Below, in pieces: positions 10,583 through 18,790 of a stretch of DNA of 64,000 nt. Source of the DNA: Bradyrhizobium diazoefficiens (lineage in GTDB: Bacteria > Pseudomonadota > Alphaproteobacteria > Rhizobiales > Xanthobacteraceae). The DNA lies in contig NZ_CP067102.1 in assembly GCF_016616885.1 (NCBI RefSeq), positions 2,322,501 through 2,386,500 on the forward strand, given 5' to 3'. The position numbers and the translations under genes were made by a program. The notes under the pieces were generated by a model. The model made no database searches, was not told the DNA's origin, and was given only the letters and a program-made list of their open reading frames with translations. Position 1 is the first letter of the stretch. Each line of letters begins with the position of its first letter.

Positions 10583-12544
10583 CTACGCCGCGAAAATCGC
10601 CCGAAGCTTCTTCGAATTGAGTAGCGCCTGCACGCCCTCCGCCGACACTGGCCGGCCGATCAGATAACCCTGCACTTCGTCGCAACTGATCTGCCTGAGA
10701 TATTCGAGCTGGTCGGCGGTCTCGACGCCTTCGGCGACGACGTCGATGTTGAGGTCGCGCGCCAGCGAGATCACCGATTTCACGATCGCGGCGCAGTCCG
10801 GCTGCACCAGCATGTCGCGGATGAAGGACTGGTCGATCTTGATGCGGCTGAACGGCAGTTTGCGCAAATAGGTCAGCGACGAGAAGCCGGTGCCGAAATC
10901 GTCCAGCGCCACCGTGGCACCGAGCTCCAGCAGCGCGTTCAGGATCGACGCGGCGGAGCCGTATTTCGACAGCAGCATCGATTCCGTGATCTCGATCTCG
11001 AGCCGGTGCGGCGCGACCTGGGCGTCGGCCAGCGCCTGCACGACGGTCTCGAGGATGCCGGTGTTGTGAAACTGCGCCGCCGAGAAATTCACTGCGACCC
11101 GGATGTCCTCCGGCCAGTCTGCCAGCGTTGCGCAGGCGCGGCGGATGACCCATTCGCCGATCTCGTGGATCAGCCCGGTCTCTTCCGCGATCGGAATGAA
11201 CTCGCTCGGCGGAACCAGCCCGCGCGAGGGATGCTGCCAGCGCAGCAGGGCCTCGAAGCCGGTGATGCGGTTTTCGTCGAGATCGAGGAACGGCTGGAAC
11301 ACCAGAAACAGCTCGTTGCGGGTGAGGGCGCCAGCGAGGTCCGTCTGCAACGCCTTGCGGTCGCGCGAGGCCTTGTCGTCGGCTTCCTCGAAGAAGCAGA
11401 CCGTGCCCGGTCCGGCCTTCTTGGCGCGATACAGCGCGGCATCGGCGTTCTTCATGATGTCGAGCGGCGTGTTGCCGTCGCGCGGCGCCAGCACGATACC
11501 GACGCTGGTGGCGCCGACGAACTCGCGGCCTTCGATTAGGAACGGCTCGGTGAAGGCCGCGACGAAACGCTCGGCGATTTCGAGCGCATCTTCCGATCGT
11601 GCCAGATTGGCCATCACCAGCGCGAACTCGTCGCCGCCGATACGCGCGACATGCTCGGCCGCACGGGTGCAGCGCTGCAAGCGGCTTGCGACCTGGACCA
11701 GGAATTCGTCGCCGGCGGGATGGCCGAACCTGTCATTGACCTCCTTGAAGCGATCGAGGTCGAGCAGCAGCACGGCGAACTCCTCGCCGGACAGCGCGAG
11801 GCGCTTGAACGCGCCGTCGAGCGTCTCGTTGAAGGCGACGCGGTTGGGCAGCTGCGTCAGCGGATCCTGCCGCACCGTGCGCTCCGCCTCGATCTGCCGC
11901 ATCACGCGGCGCGCGAAGGCGATCGAATTCACGAACACGCCGCGCAGCAGAACGCTGCCATAGACCACGACAAGGAAAGCGATCAGCAGGAAGGCGAGGT
12001 CGCCGTTTCGGCTGAGACAGATGGCGATGCCGACGAAGATGGGGGCGGTGAACGCGATGGCGGCGATCGGGATGGTGGCAAAGGCGAGCGCGCCGCCAGC
12101 CAGCATGCCCGAGCACAAACAGGTAATGACAAGCTGTCCGCCGGTCGAAGCGTTCGCGAAGAAGGCGACGGGGACGATGCCCCAGGCGGTGCCGAGCACG
12201 AAGGCGTTGCGCACCAGCCGGTGCATCGCCCGGCGCGAGACGAATTGCGGCTTTGTGATCCGGCGCGAGGCATGGGATTGCAGGCCGAACGCGATCGCGG
12301 CGCCGGCGACAGCGACCGCCCAGATCAGGGCGGGTATCCGGTCCGGTGTCGGCCATAGCGCAATGGCAAGCACGGTGGCGTTGCAGGCATTGGCGAGCAT
12401 GATGCCGACGGAATAGCCGAGCACCAGCGACATCTGTTCGGCGCGGATATGGCCGGCGACGGCTTCGTCGGTTGCGGGACCGCCAAAGGCTGACAGATCG
12501 CCGGCAAACAACCGCGCGACATAATTGGTCAGTTGAGTCCGCAT
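10583..12544 (-). CDS. Membrane GGDEF-EAL cyclic-di-GMP protein
   Basis: A 653-residue inner-membrane protein. The first 210 residues hold about six hydrophobic segments (for example 'LVLGYSVGIMLANACNATVL' and 'LLIAFLVVVYGSVLLRGVF') with no recognised sensor domain. Residues about 220-385 are a GGDEF domain with an intact 'IGGDEF' and 'DLDRFKEVNDRFGH'. The inhibitory-site position before it reads RAAE, not RxxD. Residues about 395-645 are an EAL domain with 'FEALLRW', 'DDFGTGFSSL' and 'VVAEGVET', so the phosphodiesterase residues are present. It could make or break cyclic-di-GMP; which activity dominates cannot be told from sequence. Confidence 0.9.
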   Translation of the reverse strand: MRTQLTNYVARLFAGDLSAFGGPATDEAVAGHIRAEQMSLVLGYSVGIMLANACNATVLAIALWPTPDRIPALIWAVAVAGAAIAFGLQSHASRRITKPQFVSRRAMHRLVRNAFVLGTAWGIVPVAFFANASTGGQLVITCLCSGMLAGGALAFATIPIAAIAFTAPIFVGIAICLSRNGDLAFLLIAFLVVVYGSVLLRGVFVNSIAFARRVMRQIEAERTVRQDPLTQLPNRVAFNETLDGAFKRLALSGEEFAVLLLDLDRFKEVNDRFGHPAGDEFLVQVASRLQRCTRAAEHVARIGGDEFALVMANLARSEDALEIAERFVAAFTEPFLIEGREFVGATSVGIVLAPRDGNTPLDIMKNADAALYRAKKAGPGTVCFFEEADDKASRDRKALQTDLAGALTRNELFLVFQPFLDLDENRITGFEALLRWQHPSRGLVPPSEFIPIAEETGLIHEIGEWVIRRACATLADWPEDIRVAVNFSAAQFHNTGILETVVQALADAQVAPHRLEIEITESMLLSKYGSAASILNALLELGATVALDDFGTGFSSLTYLRKLPFSRIKIDQSFIRDMLVQPDCAAIVKSVISLARDLNIDVVAEGVETADQLEYLRQISCDEVQGYLIGRPVSAEGVQALLNSKKLRAIFAA

Positions 12545-12773
12545 TCGAGAGCCTGCAGCAGCATGGGCCGTTTGTCCGGCTCGATCGGAAGAATTCGCCG
12601 CAAACCTTTGACGAACTATGAATTATCCCCGATTGACGCGGTCACCGCGACCACTTCTGCGTGTTTGGCCGAGAGTATCGATAACAAATCGATACAAATG
12701 CGGCGCTCCGCGTTACGGCTGCAACGCTGGCCGAATGTTCGCTATCACCTCCGCTGTCCGTCGCGGAAGTGCT

Positions 12774-13139
12774 TTAGCGCCCCAGCTGCTTCGGGTCGTA
12801 ATAGAACCGCTCCTCGATCAGCTGATCGCCGCGCCAAGTCTGCCACGCGATCTCGTCCAGCGTTCGCGTGACGCCCTCGGCGTTCGTGAAACTGAAGGTC
12901 CAGCGCGTCGCGACATGATCGCCCTCGATCAGGCTCGGCCCGACGCGGACGGCCTTGATCTCCTTGGAGGCCGCCAGCACGCCGCGCTCTTTGGCGACGA
13001 GCTTGTCGCGGCCGATCGTCGGGGCGGCGTTGTTCTCGTAAGTTACGGCATCGGGCGTGTAGAATTGCTCGATCGCGCCGACGAAATCCCCGTCCTCCAG
13101 GCGCTTCGCAAAGGCTTCGGCGACGTCCCGGCTCGGCAT
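12774..13139 (-). CDS. NTF2-like (SnoaL-type) small protein
   Basis: A 121-residue cytoplasmic protein with no signal peptide. The pattern 'AFAKRLEDGDFVGAIEQFYTPDAVTYEN' followed by 'ATRWTFSFTNAEGV' and 'ERFYYDP' fits the nuclear-transport-factor-2/SnoaL fold, which covers ketosteroid-isomerase-like enzymes and many ligand-binding proteins. No catalytic residues can be assigned with confidence. It is transcribed divergently from a TetR gene across a 182-bp gap containing a perfect palindrome, so it is probably the regulator's target. About 230 bp of non-coding DNA separates its 3' end from the GGDEF-EAL gene; I see nothing definite in it. Confidence 0.75.
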   Translation of the reverse strand: MPSRDVAEAFAKRLEDGDFVGAIEQFYTPDAVTYENNAAPTIGRDKLVAKERGVLAASKEIKAVRVGPSLIEGDHVATRWTFSFTNAEGVTRTLDEIAWQTWRGDQLIEERFYYDPKQLGR

Positions 13140-13169
13140 GGCGCACCTTTCGATTAAAACAGACTGTTG

Positions 13170-13185
13170 GTCGGTAAATACCGAC
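13170..13185. promoter_or_regulatory. Perfect palindrome, candidate TetR operator
   Basis: GTCGGTAAATACCGAC has two exact 7-bp arms around AA. It sits 31 bp before the start of the NTF2-like gene and 137 bp before the TetR gene. Shared divergent promoter operators of this shape are usual for TetR repressors. Confidence 0.6.
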
Positions 13186-13271
13186 TGATAGTCGAAAAGT
13201 CAACTGGCCGCGTGACGCGAATTCGATTAGAGCGGGGTGAGTTTGAATCGATGCGAGCCAAGAACCCGGAA

Positions 13272-13308
13272 CACCTCTCCCGCTGGTGGGGCCCGCTGGG
13301 GAGAGGTG
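13272..13308 (+). other. RNA hairpin in tetR leader
   Basis: CACCTCTCCC at 13272-13281 pairs exactly with GGGAGAGGTG at 13299-13308. The second arm runs into the purine-rich GGAGAAGAG that serves as the ribosome-binding site for ATG 13322. It may lower translation of the regulator or simply be a repeat. Confidence 0.45.
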
Positions 13309-13321
13309 GAGAAGAGACGAC

Positions 13322-13912
13322 ATGGCGAAACAGGCGGAGCGGCGGGCGGCGACGACAGAGGCGATCCTGACGGCGGCCCGCCGGTTGTTCGGGACGCAAA
13401 GCTTTGCCGCGACGACGATGGACGAGATAGCGGAAGCCGCCGGCATCGCCAAGGGCGCGGTCTATCATCACTTCAAGACCAAGGAGGCGGTGTTCGAAGC
13501 GGTGTTCGACCTGGTCTCGCGTGATCTCGTCGTCGAGATCGACAGTGCCGCGCGCGCCGAGAAGGACGTGCTGGCCGCGATGGTCGCCGGCACCCAGCAT
13601 TATTTTGCCGCGACCGCCAAAGGCCCGACCGGCCAGATCATCCTGCGCGACGGTCCGGCCGTGCTCGGCTGGGAGCGCTGGCGCGAGATCGACGCCAGGC
13701 ATTTTGGTGGCAAGCTGCCGCGCGCGCTCTCGATGGCGATGGAGGCCGGCTTGATCGCGCGGCAGCCGGTCGAGCCGCTGGCGCGGTTGCTGCTCGGTGC
13801 CGTGACCGAGGCCGCGGTCGCCTGCGCCGGGCGCGCCGATATCGCAAGGGCGGGTGCGGAATATGCCCGTGCGTTCAAGTCGCTGGTCGAGGCGCTGCGT
13901 CTGCGCGCATGA
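13322..13912 (+). CDS. TetR-family transcriptional regulator
   Basis: A 196-residue regulator. The N-terminal helix-turn-helix reads 'AARRLFGTQSFAATTMDEIAEAA' followed by 'GIAKGAVYHHFKTKEAVFEAVF', the classic TetR DNA-binding pattern with the YHHFxxK turn. The C-terminal ligand domain is poorly conserved, as usual. ATG 13322 is preferred because GGAGAAGAG precedes it; an earlier in-frame ATG at 13286 has no such site. It probably controls the divergent NTF2-like gene and itself through the palindrome at 13170-13185. The ligand is unknown. A repeat and strong hairpin separate it from the downstream GMC gene, so the two may not share a transcript. Confidence 0.88.
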   Translation: MAKQAERRAATTEAILTAARRLFGTQSFAATTMDEIAEAAGIAKGAVYHHFKTKEAVFEAVFDLVSRDLVVEIDSAARAEKDVLAAMVAGTQHYFAATAKGPTGQIILRDGPAVLGWERWREIDARHFGGKLPRALSMAMEAGLIARQPVEPLARLLLGAVTEAAVACAGRADIARAGAEYARAFKSLVEALRLRA

Positions 13913-13917
13913 TTGTG

Positions 13918-13975
13918 CTAAAGCGTTTTCGAGCGAAGTGGATACCGGTTCGCGTCAAGAAAACGCGTCAAAACG
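13918..13975. repeat. Dispersed palindromic repeat (AAGCGTTTTC family)
   Basis: The element reads AAGCGTTTTCGAGCGAAGTG, then a degenerate centre, then CGGTTCGCGT and GAAAACGCGTCAAAAC. It is closely matched by 63650-63703 in this window. Such elements are scattered through Bradyrhizobium-type genomes. Confidence 0.7.
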
Positions 13976-13980
13976 AGAAT

Positions 13981-14019
13981 CTGGAGCCCCGTTCCGATTC
14001 TATCGGAACGGGACTCCAG
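13981..14019. other. Strong hairpin upstream of GMC gene
   Basis: Eighteen-base arms (CTGGAGCCCCGTTCCGAT and its near-exact complement) surround a three-base loop. There is no U-run after it, so it may be a repeat unit or an RNA-processing/termination structure for tetR transcripts. It ends 44 bp before the next start codon. Confidence 0.55.
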
Positions 14020-14063
14020 TGACGAACCGGAAACGCCCACACCAACAAGAAGAAGCGTAGCGC

Positions 14064-15689
14064 ATGAACGCAAATTCCGCCCTCGCGCCGTCAGATCCCG
14101 AGTTCGACTACATCATCGTCGGCGCCGGCTCTGCCGGCTGCGTGCTTGCCAACCGCCTGTCGGCCAACGGCAAGCACAGCGTGCTGCTGCTCGAAGCCGG
14201 CCCTAAGGATTCCAACATCTGGATCCACGTGCCGCTCGGCTACGGAAAGCTGTTCAAGGAGAAGACCCTCAACTGGATGTACCAGACCGAGCCGGAGCCC
14301 GAGCTGAAGGGGCGGCAGGTGTTCCAGCCGCGTGGAAAAACGCTGGGCGGATCGAGCTCGATCAACGGCCTGCTTTATGTCCGCGGCCAGCACGAGGATT
14401 ACGATCGCTGGCGTCAGCACGGCAATGCCGGATGGGGTTATGACGACGTGCTGCCTTACTTCAAGAAGGCGGAGAACCAGACACGCGGCGCCGATCAATA
14501 TCACGGGACCGGCGGACCGCTGCCGGTCTCCAACATGGTCGTGACCGATCCGCTGTCGAAAGCCTTTATCGACGCCGCCGTCGAAAATGGCTTACCCTAC
14601 AATCCCGATTTCAACGGCGCCACGCAGGAAGGCGTCGGCCTGTTCCAGACCACGACGCGCAACGGCCGCCGCGCCTCGACGGCGGTGGCCTATCTCGGCC
14701 CGGCGAAGACGCGCAGCAATCTCAAGGTCGAGACCGAGGCGCTCGGCCAGCGCGTGCTGTTCGAGGGCCGCCGCGCGGTCGGCGTCGAATACCGGCAAGG
14801 CGCAACCGTGCGCCGTGCGCGGGCGCGGACGGAGATCGTGCTGTCGAGCGGCGCCTACAACTCGCCGCAGCTGTTGCAGCTCTCCGGCGTCGGGCCTGCC
14901 GATCTCCTGCGCAAGCACGGCATCGACGTCGTGCTGGATGCCCAAGGCGTCGGCCACGATCTCCAGGACCACATGCAGGTCCGCATCGTGATGCGCTGCT
15001 CGCGGAAGATCACGCTCAACGACACCGTCAACCATCCGCTCCGCCGTACGCTGGCCGGCGCGCGCTATGCGCTGTTCCGGAAAGGCTGGCTGACGATCGC
15101 GGCCGGCACGGCGGGCGCGTTCTTCAAGACCAATCCACGGCTGGCCTCGCCCGACATCCAGGTGCATTTTCTGCCGTTCTCGACCGACAAGATGGGCGAG
15201 AGGCTGCACGATTTTTCCGGTTTCACCGCGTCGGTGTGCCAGCTCCGGCCCGAAAGCCGCGGCTCCTTGCGCATCCGGGGCGCGGACCCGACGGTGCCGC
15301 CGGAGATCCGCATCAACTACATGTCCACCGAGACCGACCGCACCACCAACGTCGAGGGCCTCAAGATCCTGCGCAAGATCTTGAATGCGCCGGCGCTGAA
15401 GCCGTTCGTGGTCAGTGAATACGATCCCGGGGCGAAGGTATCCACGGACGCCGAGCTGCTGGATTATTGCCGCGAGCGCGGCAGCACCATCTACCATCCG
15501 ACCTCGACCTGTCGTATGGGCAATGATGCGCTCGCGGTGGTGGACCAGCGGCTGAAGGTGCGGGGGCTCGAAGCCTTGCGTGTCGTCGACGGTTCGATCA
15601 TGCCGGATCTCGTCTCGGGGAACACCAACGCGCCGATCATCATGATCGCGGAGAAGGCGTCCGATATGATATTGGAGGATGCGCGGTAG
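14064..15689 (+). CDS. GMC-family FAD oxidoreductase (choline dehydrogenase-like)
   Basis: A 541-residue flavoprotein. The FAD-binding 'DYIIVGAGSAGCVLANRLS' lies at residues 14-32, the GMC signature 'GGSSSINGLLYVRGQ' near residue 95, and the C-terminal active-site 'YHPTSTCRMG' with the catalytic His near residue 475. It ends with the expected 'NTNAPIIMIAEKASDMI'. It resembles choline and alcohol dehydrogenases of the BetA group. The true substrate could be one of many alcohols, and no betB or choline transporter is nearby to support choline. The start ATG has an AAGAAGAAG purine stretch upstream. No signal peptide is seen. Confidence 0.85.
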   Translation: MNANSALAPSDPEFDYIIVGAGSAGCVLANRLSANGKHSVLLLEAGPKDSNIWIHVPLGYGKLFKEKTLNWMYQTEPEPELKGRQVFQPRGKTLGGSSSINGLLYVRGQHEDYDRWRQHGNAGWGYDDVLPYFKKAENQTRGADQYHGTGGPLPVSNMVVTDPLSKAFIDAAVENGLPYNPDFNGATQEGVGLFQTTTRNGRRASTAVAYLGPAKTRSNLKVETEALGQRVLFEGRRAVGVEYRQGATVRRARARTEIVLSSGAYNSPQLLQLSGVGPADLLRKHGIDVVLDAQGVGHDLQDHMQVRIVMRCSRKITLNDTVNHPLRRTLAGARYALFRKGWLTIAAGTAGAFFKTNPRLASPDIQVHFLPFSTDKMGERLHDFSGFTASVCQLRPESRGSLRIRGADPTVPPEIRINYMSTETDRTTNVEGLKILRKILNAPALKPFVVSEYDPGAKVSTDAELLDYCRERGSTIYHPTSTCRMGNDALAVVDQRLKVRGLEALRVVDGSIMPDLVSGNTNAPIIMIAEKASDMILEDAR

Positions 15690-15758
15690 AGCATGATCCG
15701 GACCCGGAGGGCCGCGTTAGCGCAAAGTGGGAACCGGTTTTCCGATAAGATCATGCTC
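15689..15758. repeat. Dispersed palindromic repeat (GAGCATGATC family)
   Basis: Exact 10-bp ends GAGCATGATC (15689-15698) and GATCATGCTC (15749-15758) enclose AAAGTGGGAACCGGTTTTCC. This layout matches a family of intergenic mosaic elements known in Rhizobiales. It overlaps the last base of the GMC stop codon and ends 33 bp before hemC. Confidence 0.7.
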
Positions 15759-15791
15759 AGATAAGACGACGCGCATTGAAAGGACCAGGAC

Positions 15792-16772
15792 TTGGTTACG
15801 CGATTCAAGATCGGCACCCGCAAGAGCGCGATGGCGCTGGCACAGACGGACGAGATTGCGCGCCGCTTGACCGCCGCCATGCCTGATCTCGATGTCGAGA
15901 TCGTCAAGTTCGACACCACGGGCGATCTCGACCAGACCAGCAAGCTGTTGCCCCATGGCGGCAAGGGCGGCGCCTTCGTCGCGCAGATCCGCGCCGCGGT
16001 GCTGTCGGGCGAACTCCAGGCGGCGATGCATTCGCTGAAGGACATGCCGGGCAACGAGGACACGCCGGGCCTCGTCATCGGCGCCACGCTGTCGCGCGAT
16101 CCGCCGGGTGACGCGCTGGTGCTGCGCGACGGCGTCACGCTGGAAGCGCTGCGCCGGTCGCGCGGCAAGGGTTTCAAGATCGGCACCAACGCCGTCCGCC
16201 GCGCGGCCTATGCGCGACGGTTGTTTCCCGATGTCGAAGTCATCCACTTCCGCGGCGCCGCCGACACGCGCGTGCGAAAGCTCGACAATGGCGAGATGCA
16301 GCGTTTGCCGGAGGGCGGCGCGGTCGGGCCGGCGGATGCGCTGATCATGGCGCGCTCGGGTCTTGATCGCGTCGGTCTTTCCAGCCGCATCGCCTACGAG
16401 TTCACCGCGGCCGAAATGCTGCCCGCAGCGGGCCAGGGCATCGTCGCGGTCGAATGTGCGGCGCAGGACTGGCAAACGCGAAAAATCCTGTCATCGATCG
16501 ACGATCCCGCGGCACACGCCTGCGCCGATGCCGAACGCGAAGTGCTGTGGGTGCTGAACGGCCACTGCAACTCGCCGGTGGCGGGTTTCTCGACCATATC
16601 AGGCGATCAGATGTCGCTTGCGGCGTCCGTGCTCGACCTCTCCGGCAACACCATCATCGAAGCCTCCCGCGCAGGCCCCGCCAATCGCCCGCGTGAGCTC
16701 GGCCGTGCGGTCGGTCTGGATCTGCTGGACAAGGGCGCCGCCGAGATCATCGCGCGCAGCCGGCCGCGTTAG
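15792..16772 (+). CDS. hemC: Hydroxymethylbilane synthase (porphobilinogen deaminase), divergent form
   Basis: A 326-residue enzyme that joins four porphobilinogen molecules into hydroxymethylbilane for haem and other tetrapyrroles. The N-terminal 'IGTRKSAMALAQ' is at residues 7-18, the catalytic Asp84 in 'HSLKDMP', the arginine loop 'GTNAVRR' at 131-137, 'PAAGQGIVAVE' at 211-221, and the cofactor-anchoring Cys259 in 'NGHCNSPVAG'. The usual GTSSLRR loop is changed to GTNAVRR, so this is a divergent member. TTG at 15792 is the only start that includes the conserved N-terminus, with AGGA upstream. The last 112 codons lie in a 339-bp sequence repeated at 20499-20837. Confidence 0.85.
   Translation: MVTRFKIGTRKSAMALAQTDEIARRLTAAMPDLDVEIVKFDTTGDLDQTSKLLPHGGKGGAFVAQIRAAVLSGELQAAMHSLKDMPGNEDTPGLVIGATLSRDPPGDALVLRDGVTLEALRRSRGKGFKIGTNAVRRAAYARRLFPDVEVIHFRGAADTRVRKLDNGEMQRLPEGGAVGPADALIMARSGLDRVGLSSRIAYEFTAAEMLPAAGQGIVAVECAAQDWQTRKILSSIDDPAAHACADAEREVLWVLNGHCNSPVAGFSTISGDQMSLAASVLDLSGNTIIEASRAGPANRPRELGRAVGLDLLDKGAAEIIARSRPR
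16434..16772. repeat. Direct repeat, copy 1 (3' end of intact hemC)
   Basis: Positions 16434-16772 reappear at 20499-20837 with a constant offset of 4065 bases. I saw two differences: T/C inside the CGCCCGCG-GAGCTCGG region, and T/C in the last codon before the TAG. Copy 1 completes hemC from residue 215 onward. Confidence 0.92.
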
Positions 16773-16874
16773 AACGCGACCTCGGCAACCGGTACGTAGG
16801 GCGGGATCCACATTGGCGCAGAACCGGAAGTCGCCACGACCAGCGGTCACCAGGCATAGCTCGTCGCAGTACAT
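16773..16874 (-). other. Short leader-like open frame at the left junction
   Basis: Reading minus, ATG 16874 has an unusually strong site (GGAGGATTACAATG) and opens 'MYCDELCLVTAGRGDFRF' and about 16 further residues. The frame then runs antisense into hemC. It may be the 5' end of a gene cut off by the insertion boundary, or chance. I do not recognise a family. It is 33 bases from the stop of the regulator gene upstream. Confidence 0.3.
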
Positions 16875-16907
16875 TGTAATCCTCCGTGGAGCGACCGTAT
16901 TGAGCGC

Positions 16908-18590
16908 TCACCGTTCCAGCATTCCCGCCTTGCGCAGCCCACTCCTAAATCGCTGATGGAATTGCAGGAACGCAGCGTTGTCGTCCGGGACGTAGTCCCA
17001 CTGCGCAACCGTCCGGGTGCGTGTACCACTGAGCGCAAGGTACTGCGCCAGCGTCGCGCGTGCTTCCGTATCTTGCCCCGTTAAGGCGAGTTCTGACGTT
17101 AGCGCGGCAAGAATGACCGGCGTTTCGGGAGATGCGGCTGCCGCCCGGCGCAGCCACACCAGTGCCTCTTCATCCTGGCCCATCATGAAGTAAGCCCAGC
17201 CCTTGAACAGCAGGAATATCGACGTCTCCGGATCGCGTGGGCTCAGACGAATTCCGCGGTCGACGTAGGCGAGCATCTGGTCGGGCTGAGCGAGAAAGAA
17301 GCTGAGGCTGGCCAGAAGCCTGTAGGCGCCGACGTAGCTTGGGTTCAGCGCCAAACAGCGTTCGGCGGCTGCGATGCCGTCGCGCACGCGGTGTCTGCCG
17401 GCGAATACATTGGCTTTGGCGCAATGGGCCGCATAGTAGCCAGGGTCAATCTCGAGCGCTCTGGAAACCAGGGAATTGGCTTGCTCCAGATCGGCTTCCG
17501 GGTCTGGGCTCTGCACGCGCGAGACGCGCGAGCCATAATAGGTCGCGAGCCGCACCAGCGCACGAACGTTGCGGGGGTCGATGCGAAGGGCGCGCTCGCA
17601 TAGGTCGAGACTGGGCTTTGCCGCTTCGCCTGTGAGACGGTAGGAGGAGGCCTCGCACTGCATCGCCAGATCCTCGGCGTCCAGGTTCGATACAGCTTCG
17701 TTCGTGGAGCGACGGACATCTGCCTGCACCAGTTGGCCCAGCAGCGCGCTGGCGAGCCGCGCGACGATCTCATCCTGTGTCCGGAGGAGATCGGCGCGAT
17801 TCACATCGAAGCGGTCCGACCACAGCGTAGTCAGGGCCTCCGTATCGACCAGTCTCGTATTGATGCGTACCGACCCGTCACTTCGAAGCACGCTGCCCTC
17901 GAGTGCGTAGCGCACGCCAAAATCCCGACCGATCTGTTTGATGTCGACGGTCCGGCCCTTCAAAGTGAGAGCGCTACCGGCGGAAATGACCGTCGAACCG
18001 CGCAGCAGCGACAGTGCCCTCGTGAGATCCTCGGTAATGACGTCTCCAAGGTAGTCCTGCCCTGGATCATTACTCAGATTGGCGAAAGGAAGCACGACCA
18101 ACGACAACCGTGGTGGGGACGTCGTTTGGTGCTGCCAAAAGACGCCGTACCAGGCCATCCCCGCAATGGCGAGAATAGCGACCAATGCCGGGAACGCCGT
18201 CCTCCACCGCCATGTCCGGCCATCGTTCTCCTCGCGAGGCGTCACTTCCACAGGTGACGGAACGACGGAGTTATCGTCGAGCCGCGTTACCGGTCCGGCA
18301 AAGACGTAGCCGCGCTTGGATACGGTTTTGATCAACTTCTGGTCGGTATCCCCGAGCGCGGCCCGTGCCTCGCTCACGCAACGGGTCAGCGAATCCTCGG
18401 TCACCACGACGTCGGGCCAGATTTTTGACAGCAGTTCGTCCTTTGTGACGAGGCGGCCGGCGTGGCTAACCAGATACTGCAGCAACGCGAAGCTCTTCGG
18501 CCGCAGTGAAACCTCCGTGCCGTTTCGGCACAGGCAGCCGAGGGTGACATCAAGCGTCGATTCGCCGATCAGGTACCGATCTGCCGACAT
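16908..18590 (-). CDS. CadC-type winged-helix regulator with TPR domain
   Basis: A 560-residue membrane-anchored regulator from ATG 18590, which has a GGAAGGGG site. Residues about 5-95 form an OmpR-like winged helix ('LRPKSFALLQYLVSHAGRLV', 'IWPDVVVTEDSLTRCVSEAR', 'KTVSKRGYVF'). One transmembrane segment follows near residues 130-150 ('FPALVAILAIAGMAWYGVFW'). After it comes the adenylate-cyclase-associated/FlgO-like stretch 'SLVVLPFANLSNDPGQDYLG', then about 300 residues of tetratricopeptide repeats. Proteins of this build sense an extracytoplasmic signal and activate a neighbouring gene. It is divergent from the amidohydrolase, its likely target. A longer frame from 18653 exists, but that start lies inside a tandem repeat. 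Confidence 0.85.
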   Translation of the reverse strand: MSADRYLIGESTLDVTLGCLCRNGTEVSLRPKSFALLQYLVSHAGRLVTKDELLSKIWPDVVVTEDSLTRCVSEARAALGDTDQKLIKTVSKRGYVFAGPVTRLDDNSVVPSPVEVTPREENDGRTWRWRTAFPALVAILAIAGMAWYGVFWQHQTTSPPRLSLVVLPFANLSNDPGQDYLGDVITEDLTRALSLLRGSTVISAGSALTLKGRTVDIKQIGRDFGVRYALEGSVLRSDGSVRINTRLVDTEALTTLWSDRFDVNRADLLRTQDEIVARLASALLGQLVQADVRRSTNEAVSNLDAEDLAMQCEASSYRLTGEAAKPSLDLCERALRIDPRNVRALVRLATYYGSRVSRVQSPDPEADLEQANSLVSRALEIDPGYYAAHCAKANVFAGRHRVRDGIAAAERCLALNPSYVGAYRLLASLSFFLAQPDQMLAYVDRGIRLSPRDPETSIFLLFKGWAYFMMGQDEEALVWLRRAAAASPETPVILAALTSELALTGQDTEARATLAQYLALSGTRTRTVAQWDYVPDDNAAFLQFHQRFRSGLRKAGMLER

Positions 18591-18641
18591 CGAGATCTTG
18601 CCCCTTCCGGACCGAACTCGGCCAAAAGGCCGCCGGTCGGC

Positions 18642-18683
18642 ATTCTTCAGCATTGCTTCGGCAATTCTTCAGCGTTCCTTCGG
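18642..18683. promoter_or_regulatory. Tandem 22-bp direct repeat in divergent promoter
   Basis: ATTCTTCAGCATTGCTTCGG at 18642-18661 is repeated as ATTCTTCAGCGTTCCTTCGG at 18664-18683. Copies spaced by two helical turns are typical for dimeric winged-helix activators. The link to the adjacent regulator is inference. Confidence 0.55.
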
Positions 18684-18690
18684 GACGCGC

Positions 18691-18730
18691 AAGGCTTGCA
18701 GCGGTCAAACAAAGGCTTGCGGCGGTCAAA
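18691..18730. promoter_or_regulatory. Second tandem 21-bp direct repeat in divergent promoter
   Basis: AAGGCTTGCAGCGGTCAAA at 18691-18709 is repeated with one change at 18712-18730. It lies 60 bp before the amidohydrolase start and is unrelated in sequence to the first repeat pair, so there may be two kinds of site. Confidence 0.55.
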
Positions 18731-18790
18731 TATGTCCATCGGCGTGGGTCAAACCAAAACGGCCCCAACTCGTGCCAGCGGAGGGATTTC

